The notes: generated from the letters alone by a model not told the origin. 64,000 nt of DNA from Cinnamomum chago (GCA_038049695.1 CP142451.1:67771501-67835500), one strand, 5' to 3'; positions 36,801 to 49,003 are shown, counted from the first letter of the stretch. A program made the numbers and translations.

Positions 36801-37544
36801 AATGAATACCCGATTTGTTAAATATCCGTGCTTTTAAATATGTTTTAAATGACACTTGTTTTTTTAGATCCCTAAGTTTACACATGTTTTAAAATGAATA
36901 CCCGGTTTGTCGAATACTCATGCTTTTACATATGTTTCAAATAAACGTTTGTTTTGCCAGACCTCTATATTTATACATGTTTTAAATGAACACCCGATTG
37001 TCAAATATCTATGCTTTTATAGATGAAGTAAATGAACATATGTTTTGTTAGATCTCCATTTTTAACTCATGCTTTAAACGAATACATGTTTTGTCAGAGA
37101 TCCACGATTTTCCACCCGTTTGATTATATGCAGCCTTTGATTAAATAACATGAATTATCATATGTTTTAATTCTCAGCATACTTTCAATCCACTTGCGAC
37201 CACTACTTTCGGTACTCAGGTCCAGACTTCTTTGTCCTGAGATGAGTGCTTTTGTTGGCTATGGAGCCATGATTTGCAGGTTGTCTTGTCGGCTATGTCA
37301 TGTAGACATTGAACTTGACATCGGAGTTACGTTACATATGGGTAGTGGTTATTAACTTGTTATTGTATGGCTTTTATTAGCCTTGTCTTGGGATTCTTAA
37401 TTAATGAACATTGATAATTGTAACTTGAACATGTATTGGAATGTAATATCCTGTACTGTCAGCTCTGTACTTGGTTGTAATGGTTTACTCCAGTCTGATA
37501 TGGTTCTTGATATAATAGCTATATGCTAGAGGTTGAGTACGACG
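33861..37544 (+). repeat. N1 3' LTR, last part missing
   Basis: Matches the 5' LTR with the same TATA-like box (34371-34384), word array (35405-35700), small ORF (36134-36391) and 91-bp repeats (36600-37115, about five to six copies). It stops at gagtacgacgc near 37544, where copia sequence starts. Just before the end there is a patch of foreign wording at 37179-37202. Confidence 0.88.
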
Positions 37545-38968
37545 CCGGGGGACACCCCCGGACCCCCTCTGCGAAGTGCATGTATTAAAAGGGTGGTTAC
37601 TTTTGGCATCTTGTTTTTCCATTGTGGTTTGGTAACCTGGTTTTGTGAGATGCTTGGTTGTATGAGATACTAACTTGCAGATGATCATGTCCTCTCCATA
37701 TGGCCCACAAGTCTTTTGCTTTCTATTTATGGTTAATGGTTTGTTTAAGGCTAAATGTAAAGGGCGTCATGGTTTCCTTGGTTTCCCGTGAAAGGGCAAG
37801 GTATGATGAATTTCCCTATAGCCCTTTTATTTCCATGTTTAGATTACCATGTAAGTCTCATAATTGAGGCATATGAATTTATGTAATTTTTCTAAATTTG
37901 TAAATTATGGCGATGTCCGAGACGAAGAAAGAAAGCAATGTTGGACTCCTAATCAAAGAGTTTGAAGATTACCAAAAGAGTTTTGGAGTTGCCCAAAGAG
38001 TTTGAGGAATTCCAAAGTTTTGGAAAGTCTAGAAGTCCAAGAAGTCTATTCCGCTAGGGCCATGTGGAGGAGAGGACAAGTTTCTATTTTTTAGCACTTT
38101 CTATTTTTGGATGAATGCTTAATTTAGAATGTTTCCAAATCTGATCCAAACATAGCAAGTTACTAAAATTGGTCAAATCAAATTAATTTTTGGAAAGAAT
38201 TCTAATTAGTGTTGATGACCCATGAGATGGACACATTGGTAACACTGATTTAGAGACTGGACTTTCCTTAAAATAACTTGACTTGGAACCAATCTTAGAT
38301 CATATCATGAGATGATTTGATGTTCATATGTATACATGTGGGCCCTAATACCTTACAAAGAAATCCTCAATTCTAAAATATTAAGTGGGAGCGGGGCATT
38401 TATATTTAGAAATCCCCATGGTTTTCCACCATAGGTCCATTGTAAGGAAAGTATTGGCCTCGCGCCATCTTGAGAATGGCCGTTCCCCACGGAGGGCTTT
38501 TACTTGTCTGGCTTCTAGATATGGATCTCCTATGGATAGTATTGGTGAGACGGGGCGGGGGCCCACTCCCCAAGGAGGAGCTGCTCGCAACGATTGTCAT
38601 GCAATGCTAGTTGGTGGGTCACACTTAACTAAAATGATGATGTAGTATCCCCAAGGATTTGCCTCATTTATTTTAGAAACCGAAGCTAATCGGGAGTCAT
38701 TCATTATTTGGTATGAGATACCTAGATAATAATGAATGAAGGGGATCATGGAAAGTTAGTCTTAATCCTAATTTTGACCAACTTTGATCCGCACCAATCT
38801 AGGTGGTATTCGCACTCTCCAAGGAGGCATACCCCGGGGATTGGCATTCCGATGTATTCTGAATTTAGTGGTTATGAGGATTCCACATAAATTTGGTAGA
38901 ATACTAAACCCTAATGTCATTTAAATTCATTAATTGAATGTATGATTATGTGCTACAGTTTTTCAGGC

Positions 38969-39877
38969 ATGAATTCAAATACTTTCAATCCACTTGCGAC
39001 CATCCTCAACCAGAATAAGTTGATGGAATCCAACTTTATAGACTAGAAAAGCACCCTGGATATTATCCTGACAGCTTCAGGATGCAGATATGTCCTTACC
39101 ATACCCCCCCCCCCTTCCTGAGCCTGAGCTTCATGCACCTCAGTATGAAAAGGACCTTTACACCGAATGGACAAAAGACAATGAGGTAGCCAGATGTTTT
39201 ATACAGGCATCCATGTCTAGTGTTTTACAACACCAACATCAATCCTATAAGTCAGCATACGATATTATATCAAACTTAAAGGAGATGTTTGCGGACCAGG
39301 TTAGACCTGCTAGGCAAGCTGCTATGAAGGTGCTGATAAAAACTAAGATGACTGAGGGAACCCCAGTACAAAAACATTTGTTGAAAATGAGTTAGATGTA
39401 CTGGGTGTTACGATTGATAAAGAATCACAGATCGACATGATCCTTCAATCACTACCGGATTCTTTCAATCATTTCGAGATCAATTATAATAAATTGGAAA
39501 TGACTATAGCTGAGCCGTCTCGCCAGCTGGTTGTGACTGAGGAAATCATGAAGAAAGAGAAAAATTCCCTCATGACAGAAAAGTCATTTGCTAGGACCAA
39601 GCCGAAAGGCAAAGACCGAGATAGAAAGAAGAAATCAGTCATCAAGGGTCCTAAGGTGGAGAATGGTTCTACTTGTAGTAAGGCCAAGGCTAAGGGTACG
39701 GGAGTAAAAGGAAAGTGTTTCCATTGTGGTAAGACAGGACATTGGAAAAGGAATTGTCCAGAATATCTGTCTAAGAAGAAGACCTCAGGTATGATTGAGT
39801 CACTTGTTTCTGAAGTTAGTTTTGCAACTGGTACTTCAGAATCTTGGTGTATGGACTCCAGGGATTCACATATGTAA
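38969..39877 (+). pseudogene. C1 copia gag (fossil)
   Basis: The reading starts MNSNTFNPLATIL. A UBN2-type gag domain follows (YEKDLYTEWTKDNEVARCFI, SAYDIISNLKEMF). The nucleocapsid zinc knuckle CFHCGKTGHWKRNC comes next, a classical CX2CX4HX4C motif, then the beginning of a copia protease (SWCMDS). It is broken at a few points. The closest match that I recall is the widespread TNT-like copia gag; the exact lineage is uncertain. Confidence 0.85.
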
Positions 39878-40178
39878 TTCGTTGCAGGGGTTCAGGAAAA
39901 CCAGGAGGTTTAGTGACGGAGAAATAATTGTCAACCTAGGATCTGATGCTAAGGCAGAGGATGTTTCAGTGGGAGTTATTACATTATTTTTACAAATGGT
40001 AAATTGGTTTTGTCAGACACGTTATATGTACCGTCTTTACGGCGGAATTAAATTTCAGTTTCTAGTTTGGTGAATAAGAGTTATTCTATTACTCTTGGTA
40101 CTGAAATTGGCATAAAGAGATACGGTACTTTTATTATTCTGACAAGGTAATCAATGAAATTTATTTGTTAATCCCACA

Positions 40179-40547
40179 ATGTATAAGATACATGATATTG
40201 AAACAACTAATAGACCATCATTAAAGAGGAAATCACCTTCATCTGATCCAACAAAACTTTGGCACTTGAGGCTAGGTCATATAAACCTAAATAGGATTGA
40301 CAGGCTAGTGAAAGATGGTATCTTGCCTTCATTGGTGGTAGAGCCAATGCTTGTCTGTGAGTCCTGTCTGGAAGGTAAAATGACCAAAAGGCCCTTTTTT
40401 CTCAAAGGGCAATGGGGCCAAAGATTTGTTGGAATTAGTGTATATTGATGCGTGTGGACCCATTAATGTCAGAGTAGCGGGAGGATATCTCTCCGCTGAT
40501 TTTATGGGATACTTATCAGAAAATGGGATTTTATCCCAGTTGTCTGC
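40179..40547 (+). pseudogene. C1 GAG-pre-integrase and integrase start (fossil)
   Basis: LWHLRLGHINLNRIDRLVKD followed by CESCLEGKMTKRPF is the zinc-binding H-H-C-C head of copia integrase. An internal loss follows and only scraps of the core remain before 40547. Reverse transcriptase and RNase H are absent. Confidence 0.8.
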
Positions 40548-42309
40548 TCCGAGCGAACATCCCAGAACTCGTTCCAGAGAGTGGTTAGTTCGAGTGAACC
40601 AATACTTCGCTCGAGCCAACCACCTACTGAATGAGTTCGCTCAAGCGACCTCAACTTCGCTCTAGCGACCTCAACTTCGCTCTAGCGAACCCACCCAGAC
40701 AACCATTCCAGAGAGCTCCTCGCTCGAGCGAACTCTCCGGTTCGCTCGAGCGATGAGCTTTGTCGGTCAAAGGCTATGTTTGGGACAGTGATGAGTTGTT
40801 TAAATGTTTTGGGACTATTCATTGAGAACCCCTCTATGTCAGGGGGATTTACTAAGCAATGTATGAGGCCATTTGAGAAAGAAACCACATCACGAAGATT
40901 TCATTTGAATTTTTTAAAATTTAAAGTGTATAAGGAGCCCGGAATGTCTCCAAACTCAAAGAGTACCAAATTGTTATTAGATCGACATACTTTACCCAAA
41001 ATAAATCTTGAATCCGATACTTTACCCAAAATTTCAATTGTTTATTGTACTTTATCGATCCCGAGATTTATACTACATGCCTTGTTTTCGCGAAAGCATT
41101 GAATTACACTTGAAATAGTTACTTGTCTCGAAGTGCATTGCACCACATGAAATGGCAGTGTGCCCTTGAGCACCCCTGTCCTGCCCGTTTATTTACTTGT
41201 ACTTGATTTACTTGCACATGTCTCGATTTGTTATTTGACCTATGAGTCGGCACCACTATGCTTAGATAACCTCGTTGGTCTGATCCATCAACTTGGAGAT
41301 CCCCCTCTTGTCTCGCCAGCTGCAGTTTGGATCCCACTACCCGGTCATTATCGAGGTCTTGTCCCGATGCCGCAGATTGCTACTGTGGTTCCCGATGCCC
41401 GGCTTGCTACCGTGGTCATGTATAGTATATGTATATGTATATGTATATGTATTTATAAGATCCATTGTTTCTCCTCACCTCGAGTGACTGAGATCAGTGC
41501 CTAGTTATTGCTCTGTCACTTTAGTGATAAAAGACTTAGCTTCGTGTGGTTGTCATCTTGCTTGTTTCCCGATTTCCTTGGATACCCGTATAGGTTTTAT
41601 ACTGCACTTATGTTTTCAATAAATGATTAATCTCTTTCATGAAAGTTATTGATCGAACAAGTTTAAATGCTTTTAAAGGTAAATGTATTTGTTATGTTTT
41701 ATTGTTACGTCTTTTCACCCGTTTCCTAAACCGTCGTGTTTGACCCACTCTTTGGTACTCAGGTCCCGTTGTTGGTTATCCCGAGGAGGAGCACGAGGAG
41801 GCGGTCGGAAAACCGCAGCAGCTAGTTTAGTGGCATGCTGATGATGTCATTTAGACATTGGATTGCTAAAGAGAGATAACATTTTGGGAAAACTTTTAAC
41901 CATTCTTTCGGAGACTGGTATTTTTGTTTATATTGGCCTTTGTTGGCCCCTATTTTTGGGAAATGTAATTAAATGATCTTTGTATAAACTTTAACTTACT
42001 TTTGGGTAACATGCTAATGTTCATTGCTCATTATGATACAGTACTATACTCGTGTTATTATCTTTATGACTAGAGATGGATTGAATATTTGATTTGCTAC
42101 ATGCTTCCGCACTTAATAGCAATGTTCATATATGGTTGTGATATCCTCACCGCGGACACCTGTGGGAAATTAAATAAGTGTGTAGCCCGTGATGACACAC
42201 TCCACATGTTAACCATTCACTCACCACACCACCATGCACAATTAGTGTCCACCACCATTAGTGTCCCGATCCCGGATCAGTCCCGTGGTCCCGGTCCGGG
42301 GTCGCGACA
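40548..42309 (+). repeat. Terminal half of a Tekay-type LTR, plus strand
   Basis: It starts inside a CTCGAG word array (cttcgctcgagcc, ttcgctcgagcgatg). It runs through the conserved ORF-bearing module (41160-41504) and a tatatg microsatellite near 41424-41452, and ends ggtccggggtcgcgaca at 42309. The first half is missing here; a matching first half is at 47551-49003 in the other orientation. Confidence 0.85.
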
Positions 42310-44066
42310 TAAGCAAATTCACACAACGGTAATGTCTCATCCCATTGAGTCTTGAAGTCTAACACACAAGCATGGAGCATATCCTTAAGAGTCTGAATAG
42401 TCCTCTCTGACTGGCCATCTGTCTGCGGGTGATAAGCCGTGTTGAACTGTAGTTTCGTACCCATGGATTCTTGCTTTGTCTTCCTGAATCTTGAGACGAA
42501 TCTACTGTCTCTGTCAGATGTAATAGAACCTGGCTGTCCATGTCGATTTACAATCTTGTTGACAAACAACTTTGCCAAAGGTTGCATGTGCATCTTCTTT
42601 CCTGTCCTTGAGTTAGTGAGACGGTCCACAATGAACTATATCGCATCGTTACCTCTGCTGGTCCTCGGTAGTCCCGAAATAAAATCCATAGTGATGTGCT
42701 CTCATTTCCATTCTGGGATCTCTAACGGTTGTAACAACCCTGGAGGCTTCTAATGTTCTGCCTTTATCAATTGACAAGTCATACAATGGGAGACAAACGC
42801 TGCAATCTCTCTCTTCATGTTATTCCACCAAAATCTGCCCCTCAAATTCTGATACATCTTCGTACTGCTTGGATGCATGGAGTACTTCGTGCTATGGGCC
42901 TCTGTCATAATGTCATTCCTCAAATCTTCAATGTTGGGCACGCATAGACGATCACAGTAGTACAAAACTCCATCAACGATACGAAAGTTAGGACGGTCTA
43001 CTATATGTTCTGAAATCTTGGCCAACTCTGGGTCTTGCAACTGACTATCCTTGATCTTCTGAATGAAGGAAGGCTCGGACACTGACATGTTGGCTAATAA
43101 TACACCCTTTCTCAGTGGCCGCAGGTCTATTCTCAACTCTTCAAATTGCTTAAAAATACAAGTGACACTTAAATTTGTCAAGCCTACGGATTTTTTGCTC
43201 AAGGCATCAGCGACTACATTAGCTTTCCCCGGGTGATACTTGATTGGAAAATCATAATCCTTGATGTATTCCATTCATCTTTTTTGCCTCATGTTCAGTT
43301 CCTTCTGAGAAAACAAGTACTGTAGGCTGCGGTGGTCGGAGTGGACTTCGAACTTCTCTCCATAGAGGTAATGTCTCCACATTTTCAACGTGAAGACAAC
43401 TGCTGCTAACTCAAGATCATGGGTGGCATAATTCTTCTCGTGCTCTTTCAACTGCCGGGATCCATAAGCAACAACTTTTCCCTCTTCCATCAACACACAA
43501 CCAAGTCTAACATTCGAAGCATCAGCGAAAATGGTAAAACCGCTGCTTCCGGATGGTATAGTAAGGATTGGTGCTGTAGTCAATCTCGTTTTCAGCTCTT
43601 GGAAACTAGCCTCAAACTGATCTGTCCACACATACGACACATTCTTCTTGGTCAACTTCGTCAATGGTGCCGCAATCGATGAAAATCCTTGCACAAATCT
43701 TCGGTAGTAGCCTGCCAATCCCAGAAGACGTCTGATTTCTGTCACATTCTTTAGACTTTCCCATTTCACTATTGCATCAATCTTGGACGGATCTACTGAC
43801 AATCCTTCTTTGGAAATGATGTATCCCAAAATTGCTACTTGCTCTAGCCAGAATTTACACTTGTTGAGCTTCGCAAACAGCTGGTTCTCTCTAAAAAGTT
43901 GTGGTGCTATCCTCAAGTGCTCTTCATGCTCTTTCTTGGTCCTGGAGTACACCAAAATGTCATCGATAAACACTGCCATAAACTTATCCAGCTACTGTGC
44001 AAATATCTTGTTCATCAATGCCATGAACACTGCCGGTGCATTAGTCAACCCAAATGGCATCACAAG
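42310..44066 (-). pseudogene. Ty3/gypsy pol fragment: reverse transcriptase end to integrase core (fossil)
   Basis: On the minus strand it begins in the reverse transcriptase ([19 protein letters not shown], then FIDDILVYS) and runs through RNase H (AYGSRQLKEHEKNYATHDLE). It then covers the integrase zinc-binding region (HCMTCQLIKAEH) and part of the core (SITSDRDSRFVSRF, AYHPQTDGQ), and stops at the LTR border at 42310. It is closely related to T1 pol but distinct from it. It has a few breaks and LTR sequence at both ends. Confidence 0.9.
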
Positions 44067-47000
44067 CGTCGCGACCCCGGACCGGGCCCGAAGGACTAAT
44101 CCGGGATCGGGACACTAATGATGGTGTACCACATCGGTTTAATGCCATACATTTATTTAATTTCCCACAGGTGTCCGCGATGAGGATTATCACAACCATA
44201 TATGAACATTTCTATTAAGTGCGGAAGCGTGTTGCAAACCAAATATTCAATCCATCTCTAATCATAAAGATAATAACACAAGTATAGTACTGTATCAGAA
44301 TAAGCAATGATCATTAGTATGTTACTCAAAAGTAAGTTAGAGTTTATACATAGATCATTTAATTACATTTCCCAAAAATAGAGGCCAACAAAGGCCAATA
44401 TAAACAAAATACCAATCCCCAAAAGAATGGTTGAAAGGTCTCCCAAAATGTTATCTCTCTCTAGCAAACCAATGTCTAAATGACATCATTAGCATGCCAC
44501 TCGAGTAACTGTTGCGGTTCTCTGACCGCCTCCTCGTGCTCCTCCTCGGGATAACCAACAACGGGACCTGAGTACCAAAGAGTGGGTCAAACACGACGGT
44601 TTGGCAAATGGGTAAAATACAATGACAATATGATAATAAATGAATTTACCTTAAAAAGCGTTTAAACCTGTTTAAATAACAATTTCTATGAAAAGATAAA
44701 ACATTTATTCAAATACAAGTGTGCATTATAAAACATGTACAGGTAACCAAGGAAACGGGAAACAAGCAAGATGACAATCACACGAAGCTAAGTCCTCTAT
44801 CACTGAAGTGACAGAGCAATAACTAGGCACTGATCTCAGTTACACGAGGTGAGGAGAAACAGTGGATCTTGTAAATACATATACATATACTATGCATGAC
44901 CACGGTAGAGAGTCGGGCATTGGGAACCACAGTAGCAATCTGCGGCATCGGGACAAGACCAAGGTAATAACCGGGTAGCGGGATCCAGACTGCAGCTGGC
45001 GGGACAAGAGGGGGATCTCCAAGTCGGTGGATCAGACCAATAGGGTTATCCAAGCTTAGTGGTGTCGACTAATAGGTCAAATAACAAATCGAGACATGTG
45101 CAAGTAAATCAAGTACAAATCAACAAACGGGCAGGATGGGGGTGCTCAAGGGCACACTGTCGTTTCATGTGGTGCAATGCACTTCAAGACAAGTAAGCAT
45201 TGTAAGTGTACTTAATGCTTTCGGGAAAACAAGGCATGTAGTATAAATCTCGGGATCGATAAAGTACAATAAACAATTGACATCTCGGGTAAAGTATCGG
45301 GTTCAAGATTTTTTTGAAGTAAATAGGGATCTCGTATGTCGATTTAATAATAATTTGGTACTCTTTGAGTTTGGGGACATTCCGGGCTCCTTATACACTT
45401 TGAATTTTCAAAACTTGAAATGAAATCTTCGTGATATGGTTTCTTTCTCAAATGGCTTCATACATTGCTGAGTAAATCTCCTTTGACCGACAAAGCTCAT
45501 CGCTCGAGCGAACCGGAGAGTTCGCTCGAGCGAGGAGATCTCTGGAAGGATTGTCTGTGTGATTTCGGCTACCTAGCGGTCAGATGGCGGTTAGCCGCCG
45601 TTGGGCTAGGCGGTTAGACGCTGGCTGACCGTGGTTGGCCTGACAGAAAGACAGGTTACTGAAAATGTAACCGAAATGGTTCGGTTGGCTGGCGGTTAAC
45701 CGCCGATGGGTTAGGCGGTTAGCCGCTTGCTAACCATGAGGCTGACTGTGTTTTCAGGAGGAAAATGTTGCTCTCTGGAAAAGTAACCGCGACTGTTCGG
45801 CTAGCTGGCGGTTAGCCGCCAGTGACCAGACAGCTAGCCGACAGGTGACTGCTGGCTGACCGCCAGGTGCGGGAAAACCCACTGTGTTCAGATTTGAGCC
45901 ATTTTTCCTCCTCAAAACCATTCTCCTCACTTCCATTTAATCCCTGCAATAAAACTGAGCTAAGAGCTCCTCCAATACATCTATCTACACTTCTCCAAAA
46001 CCCCATTATGTGTTCATTCCATCACCTCCTTCTTAACCACATCAACCACAAAAGGAAAGAGAAACCAAATCACAAACATTCATTTAAGGTACATCCAAAA
46101 GACAATAAATACCACACCAATATGTTTCCAAAACATTAAATGACTTAGCAAGGTTCATTCAAAGCATTTATTTCAACAATTAATGCAAATCAATAAATAT
46201 GAATGGAAATGACAAATCAACCACATTCCTCATGAAAACCATTGAAAGCTCATAATATTAACTCATCCACTTGCCTTGGGTCTTCTAATCAGAGAAATCA
46301 AGCTACTAAACAAGGCTCTCTCAAGAATCCTACAAGCACAAACAAAACCCCCAAAACAAACCCTAAAATGGGTCAAACAATGAATGAAGAAGATAAAACT
46401 CACAATAATGGAGATGAAGCTTCTCTAGGACTAGAAGAACACAAATCTAGAAGATAGAGGAGATTGCTTACTTGTAGGTTCTCCAAATGGGCAAGGTGAG
46501 CTCAAAGGAAGTCTCAAAGTTGATAGGTTTCTCAACAAATGGTATCAAAAGATAGCCTTCAAGATGAGGAAGAGAATCATGACCTCCATTTTAATGTTGG
46601 TGCAAGATTAGTAGGAGATTGAGATGGAGAGAGCAAGAAGAAGAAGAAAAGTTGCCAAAGCAAACCCTAGGTTCTTTTTGTGCTGGAAAAAGGAAATGAG
46701 GAAGATGGGTTCTCCTTATATAAGCAATGAGAATGGGTCCCACTACTTAAGACACTCTTTGGGCTGAAGCCATGTCTTTCGAGATCTCGGATGAATTCGA
46801 CGAAAAAGGAAAAAATGATCGCCGAAATATCTAGTTTCCAAAAAGTATATGTTTCGCAGGTTTCGGGAATATCAAGTTTTGAGTACAGATTTAGTGCACA
46901 ATGATTGTTTTGCCCTCAATGCTATGAAATCGGGTTTCGGGATCTCGAACGGGGACGGGATCAACATGAAAGTTGTAGGGATTAACAATACAAATAAAAC

Positions 47001-47225
47001 GGGATTAAAACAATGAATGCAAAAATCTCCGATAAATCCCCAAGTGCATGCAAGGTCATAAAAAGGAACCCCCAAAGGGCCCCACTAATCACAAGCAATC
47101 AAAATTCCCCAAAACTATTTCAAAAGTTATTCCAAACCCAACTTAGCCAAAATCACTAATCAAGCTTAGAACTAACTCAAGACTTAATTAACACTAATCG
47201 GGTTCACTCGGGTCGGGGTCTTACA
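44067..47225 (-). repeat. Whole LTR of the S2 family, minus strand
   Basis: 3159 bases from gtcttaca (47225) to cgtcgcgacccc (44067), the same family as S2. It contains a TATA-like gcttatataagg at 46714-46725 (about 505 bases from the LTR start), both CTCGAG and GGTTAGCC word arrays (45500-45870), and the small ORF at 44823-45053. A polypurine tract follows directly at 47226, so it is the 3' LTR of an element whose body is mostly gone. Confidence 0.9.
46714..46725 (-). promoter_or_regulatory. TATA-like box of LTR 44067-47225
   Basis: Minus-strand gcttatataagg at the same distance from the LTR start as in the N1, S1 and 47551-49003 LTRs. Confidence 0.6.
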
Positions 47226-47550
47226 TCCTCCACCCCTTAAGGCATTTGGTCCTCCAAATGAAATACAAAACTCACCTCAAGTAGTAGATGTGGATACTTC
47301 TTCTGTACTTGGTCTCGTAATTCCCATGTTGCCTCTTCCGGTCCATGATTCTCCCATAGAACCTTTACCCACTGAATAGTCCGTGTCCTCAACTCTTGTT
47401 CCTTCGTATCGATGATCTCAACGGGCTTCTCAACATAGGTAGCATCCTCTCTGATCTCCAATTGCTCGTGCCGGAGTACATGTGAAGGATCGGGAACATA
47501 CTTCTTCAACATAGACACATAGAAAACGTTATGTACGCCGGATAGCTCGG
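47226..47550 (-). pseudogene. Polypurine tract and end of a Tekay pol (fossil)
   Basis: Next to the LTR is a polypurine tract (minus-strand aaggggtggagga type). On the minus strand before it lies the end of an integrase-chromodomain reading, with VHNVFYVSMLKKYVPD, EIIDTKEQELRTRTIQWVKV and EEATWELRDQVQ. The rest of the element is not present; the piece ends at the inversion border. Confidence 0.85.
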
Positions 47551-49003
47551 GCGACCAAGGGGTCCGCTCGAGCAAAATGGCTACTGGAATGCCCTTGGTC
47601 ACTCGAGCGAAATGCCTACTGGAATGCTCCGAACCCTTTTCTGGACACTTCGCTCGGGCGAAGTATCATGTTCGCTAGAGCGAACTGTCCAGAAACTGAT
47701 TCCGGGGCAGTTAAGCTCCTCTCTATCTCTTCCTTCTTTAACCTCTTTCTAGCCACTTTTATACATCCAATGAGGAGTCTAAAACTTCATTCAAACAACA
47801 TCCATCCCATTCTCCTCCATCAACATCACATTCAATACAAGGAAAGAAAGAAGGAAACCATTTCACAATAGAGTACATTTGGTACAAACAAGAAGAAATT
47901 AAATGTCATTCACCAATACACTTAAAGACATAAATGCACTACCAAAGCTCTATCATGAACATTTATTTCAAACCAATGCAATAAATATGCATGAGTGGAA
48001 AATACCAAAATCATTGAAAGCTTATAAAAATAAAATCATCCATTTGCCTTAGGTCTCTACTCAAGCAAATAAAGCTCTAACAAGCCTTCCAAGTCAATGG
48101 TCCAAGCTACAAGGAAAAACCCCAAAATAAAAGCCTAAAAGAGTCAAAACATAGCATGGGGAGGAAGAAACTTCAATAATAGGGATTGAGATTCCCTTAG
48201 GCTAGGAGAACACAATATCAAAAGAAGGGGAGGATTACTTACATGAGGGTTCTTCAAAATGCTAGGTTAGTACCAAAGGAGGTCTTGGAGTAGGTGGTTT
48301 TCTCCAAAAATGCTATTAAGAGAAAGCTCTCAAAGAGATGAAGAAGATGATGGCCTCAAATCTCCTATTGGTGCAAGTTTGGGAGTGGATTGAGGATGGA
48401 GAAGCAAGAAGAAGAAGAAGAAGGAAGGGAAAAACCATAGCTTAGGATTGGAGTTTGCTAGAAAAAGGGAAAAGGAGAGAAAGGTTCTCCTTATATAGAA
48501 GATGAGGTTAGGTCCCACCACTAGGAACATTCAAGGGTTGAAATCATATCCATCGGGATCTCGGATGAATTCGACGAAGAAGGAAGAAATGATTACCGAA
48601 ATATCTAATTTCCAAAAAGTATATGTTTCACGGGTTTCGGGGATATCAAATTTTGGGTACAGGTTTATTGCACAATGACTGTTTTGCCCTCAATGTTAGG
48701 AAAAATCGAGTTTCGGGGTCTTGAACAAGCACAAGATCAACATAAAAGTCGTAGGGATTAACAATACAAATAAAACGAGATTAAAACAATGAATGCAAGA
48801 ATCTCCGACAAATCCCCAAGCACATGCAAAGTCATAAAAGGAACCCCCAAAGGGCCCCACTAATTACTAAGCAATCAAAATTCCCCAAAGCTATATCAAA
48901 AATCTATTATATTATCAACTTAACCAAAATCCACTAAACACGCTTAAAATTAAAACACAACTTAATTAATGCTAATCGGGGTCACTCGGGACGGGGTCTT
49001 ACA
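47551..49003 (-). repeat. Initial half of a Tekay-type LTR, minus strand
   Basis: It reads from gtcttaca at 49003 inward, with a TATA-like tctatataagg at 48489-48499 (about 510 bases in). It stops inside a CTCGAG word array (ccgctcgagcaaaa, cttcgctcgggcgaag). The terminal half that fits it is at 40548-42309 in the opposite orientation. Confidence 0.85.

Larger units (their letters stand above)
28008..37544 (+). mobile_element. N1: non-autonomous Tekay-related element with giant LTRs, 3' end missing
   Basis: The 5' LTR is 28008-32246 (4239 bases, tgtgagaaccc to gggggcgtgaca). An initiator Met-tRNA primer site, a 1614-base interior, a polypurine tract and the 3' LTR from 33861 follow. The 3' LTR matches the 5' LTR up to about 37544, where copia sequence begins about 200 bases before the expected end. 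A 120-base sample of the LTRs differs at about 4 places, so insertion is recent. The interior has no gag or pol domain that I can recognise, so proteins must have come from a relative. S1 is a solo LTR of the same family. Confidence 0.88.
37545..40547 (+). mobile_element. C1: Ty1/copia remnant (leader, gag, integrase start), broken
   Basis: It starts abruptly at a G/C-rich ccgggggacacccccgg inside N1's 3' LTR. About 1.4 kb of leader with no primer site in view comes first. A copia gag (38969-39877) follows, then a protease trace and the start of integrase (40179-40547). It ends at the inversion border at 40547. Both ends are lost, no LTR pair is seen, and the coding region has several breaks. 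Confidence 0.85.
40548..47550. other. Inferred inverted block, about 7.0 kb
   Basis: The block carries, left to right, the terminal half of an LTR (plus), a pol fragment (minus), a whole LTR (minus) and a pol tail (minus). The half LTR at its left end is the complement in content of the half LTR at 47551-49003 just outside its right end. Both halves stop inside the CTCGAG word array. At the right border pol and LTR share gctcggg; at the left border copia and LTR share ccg. An inversion with microhomology explains all of this in one step. Confidence 0.7.
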
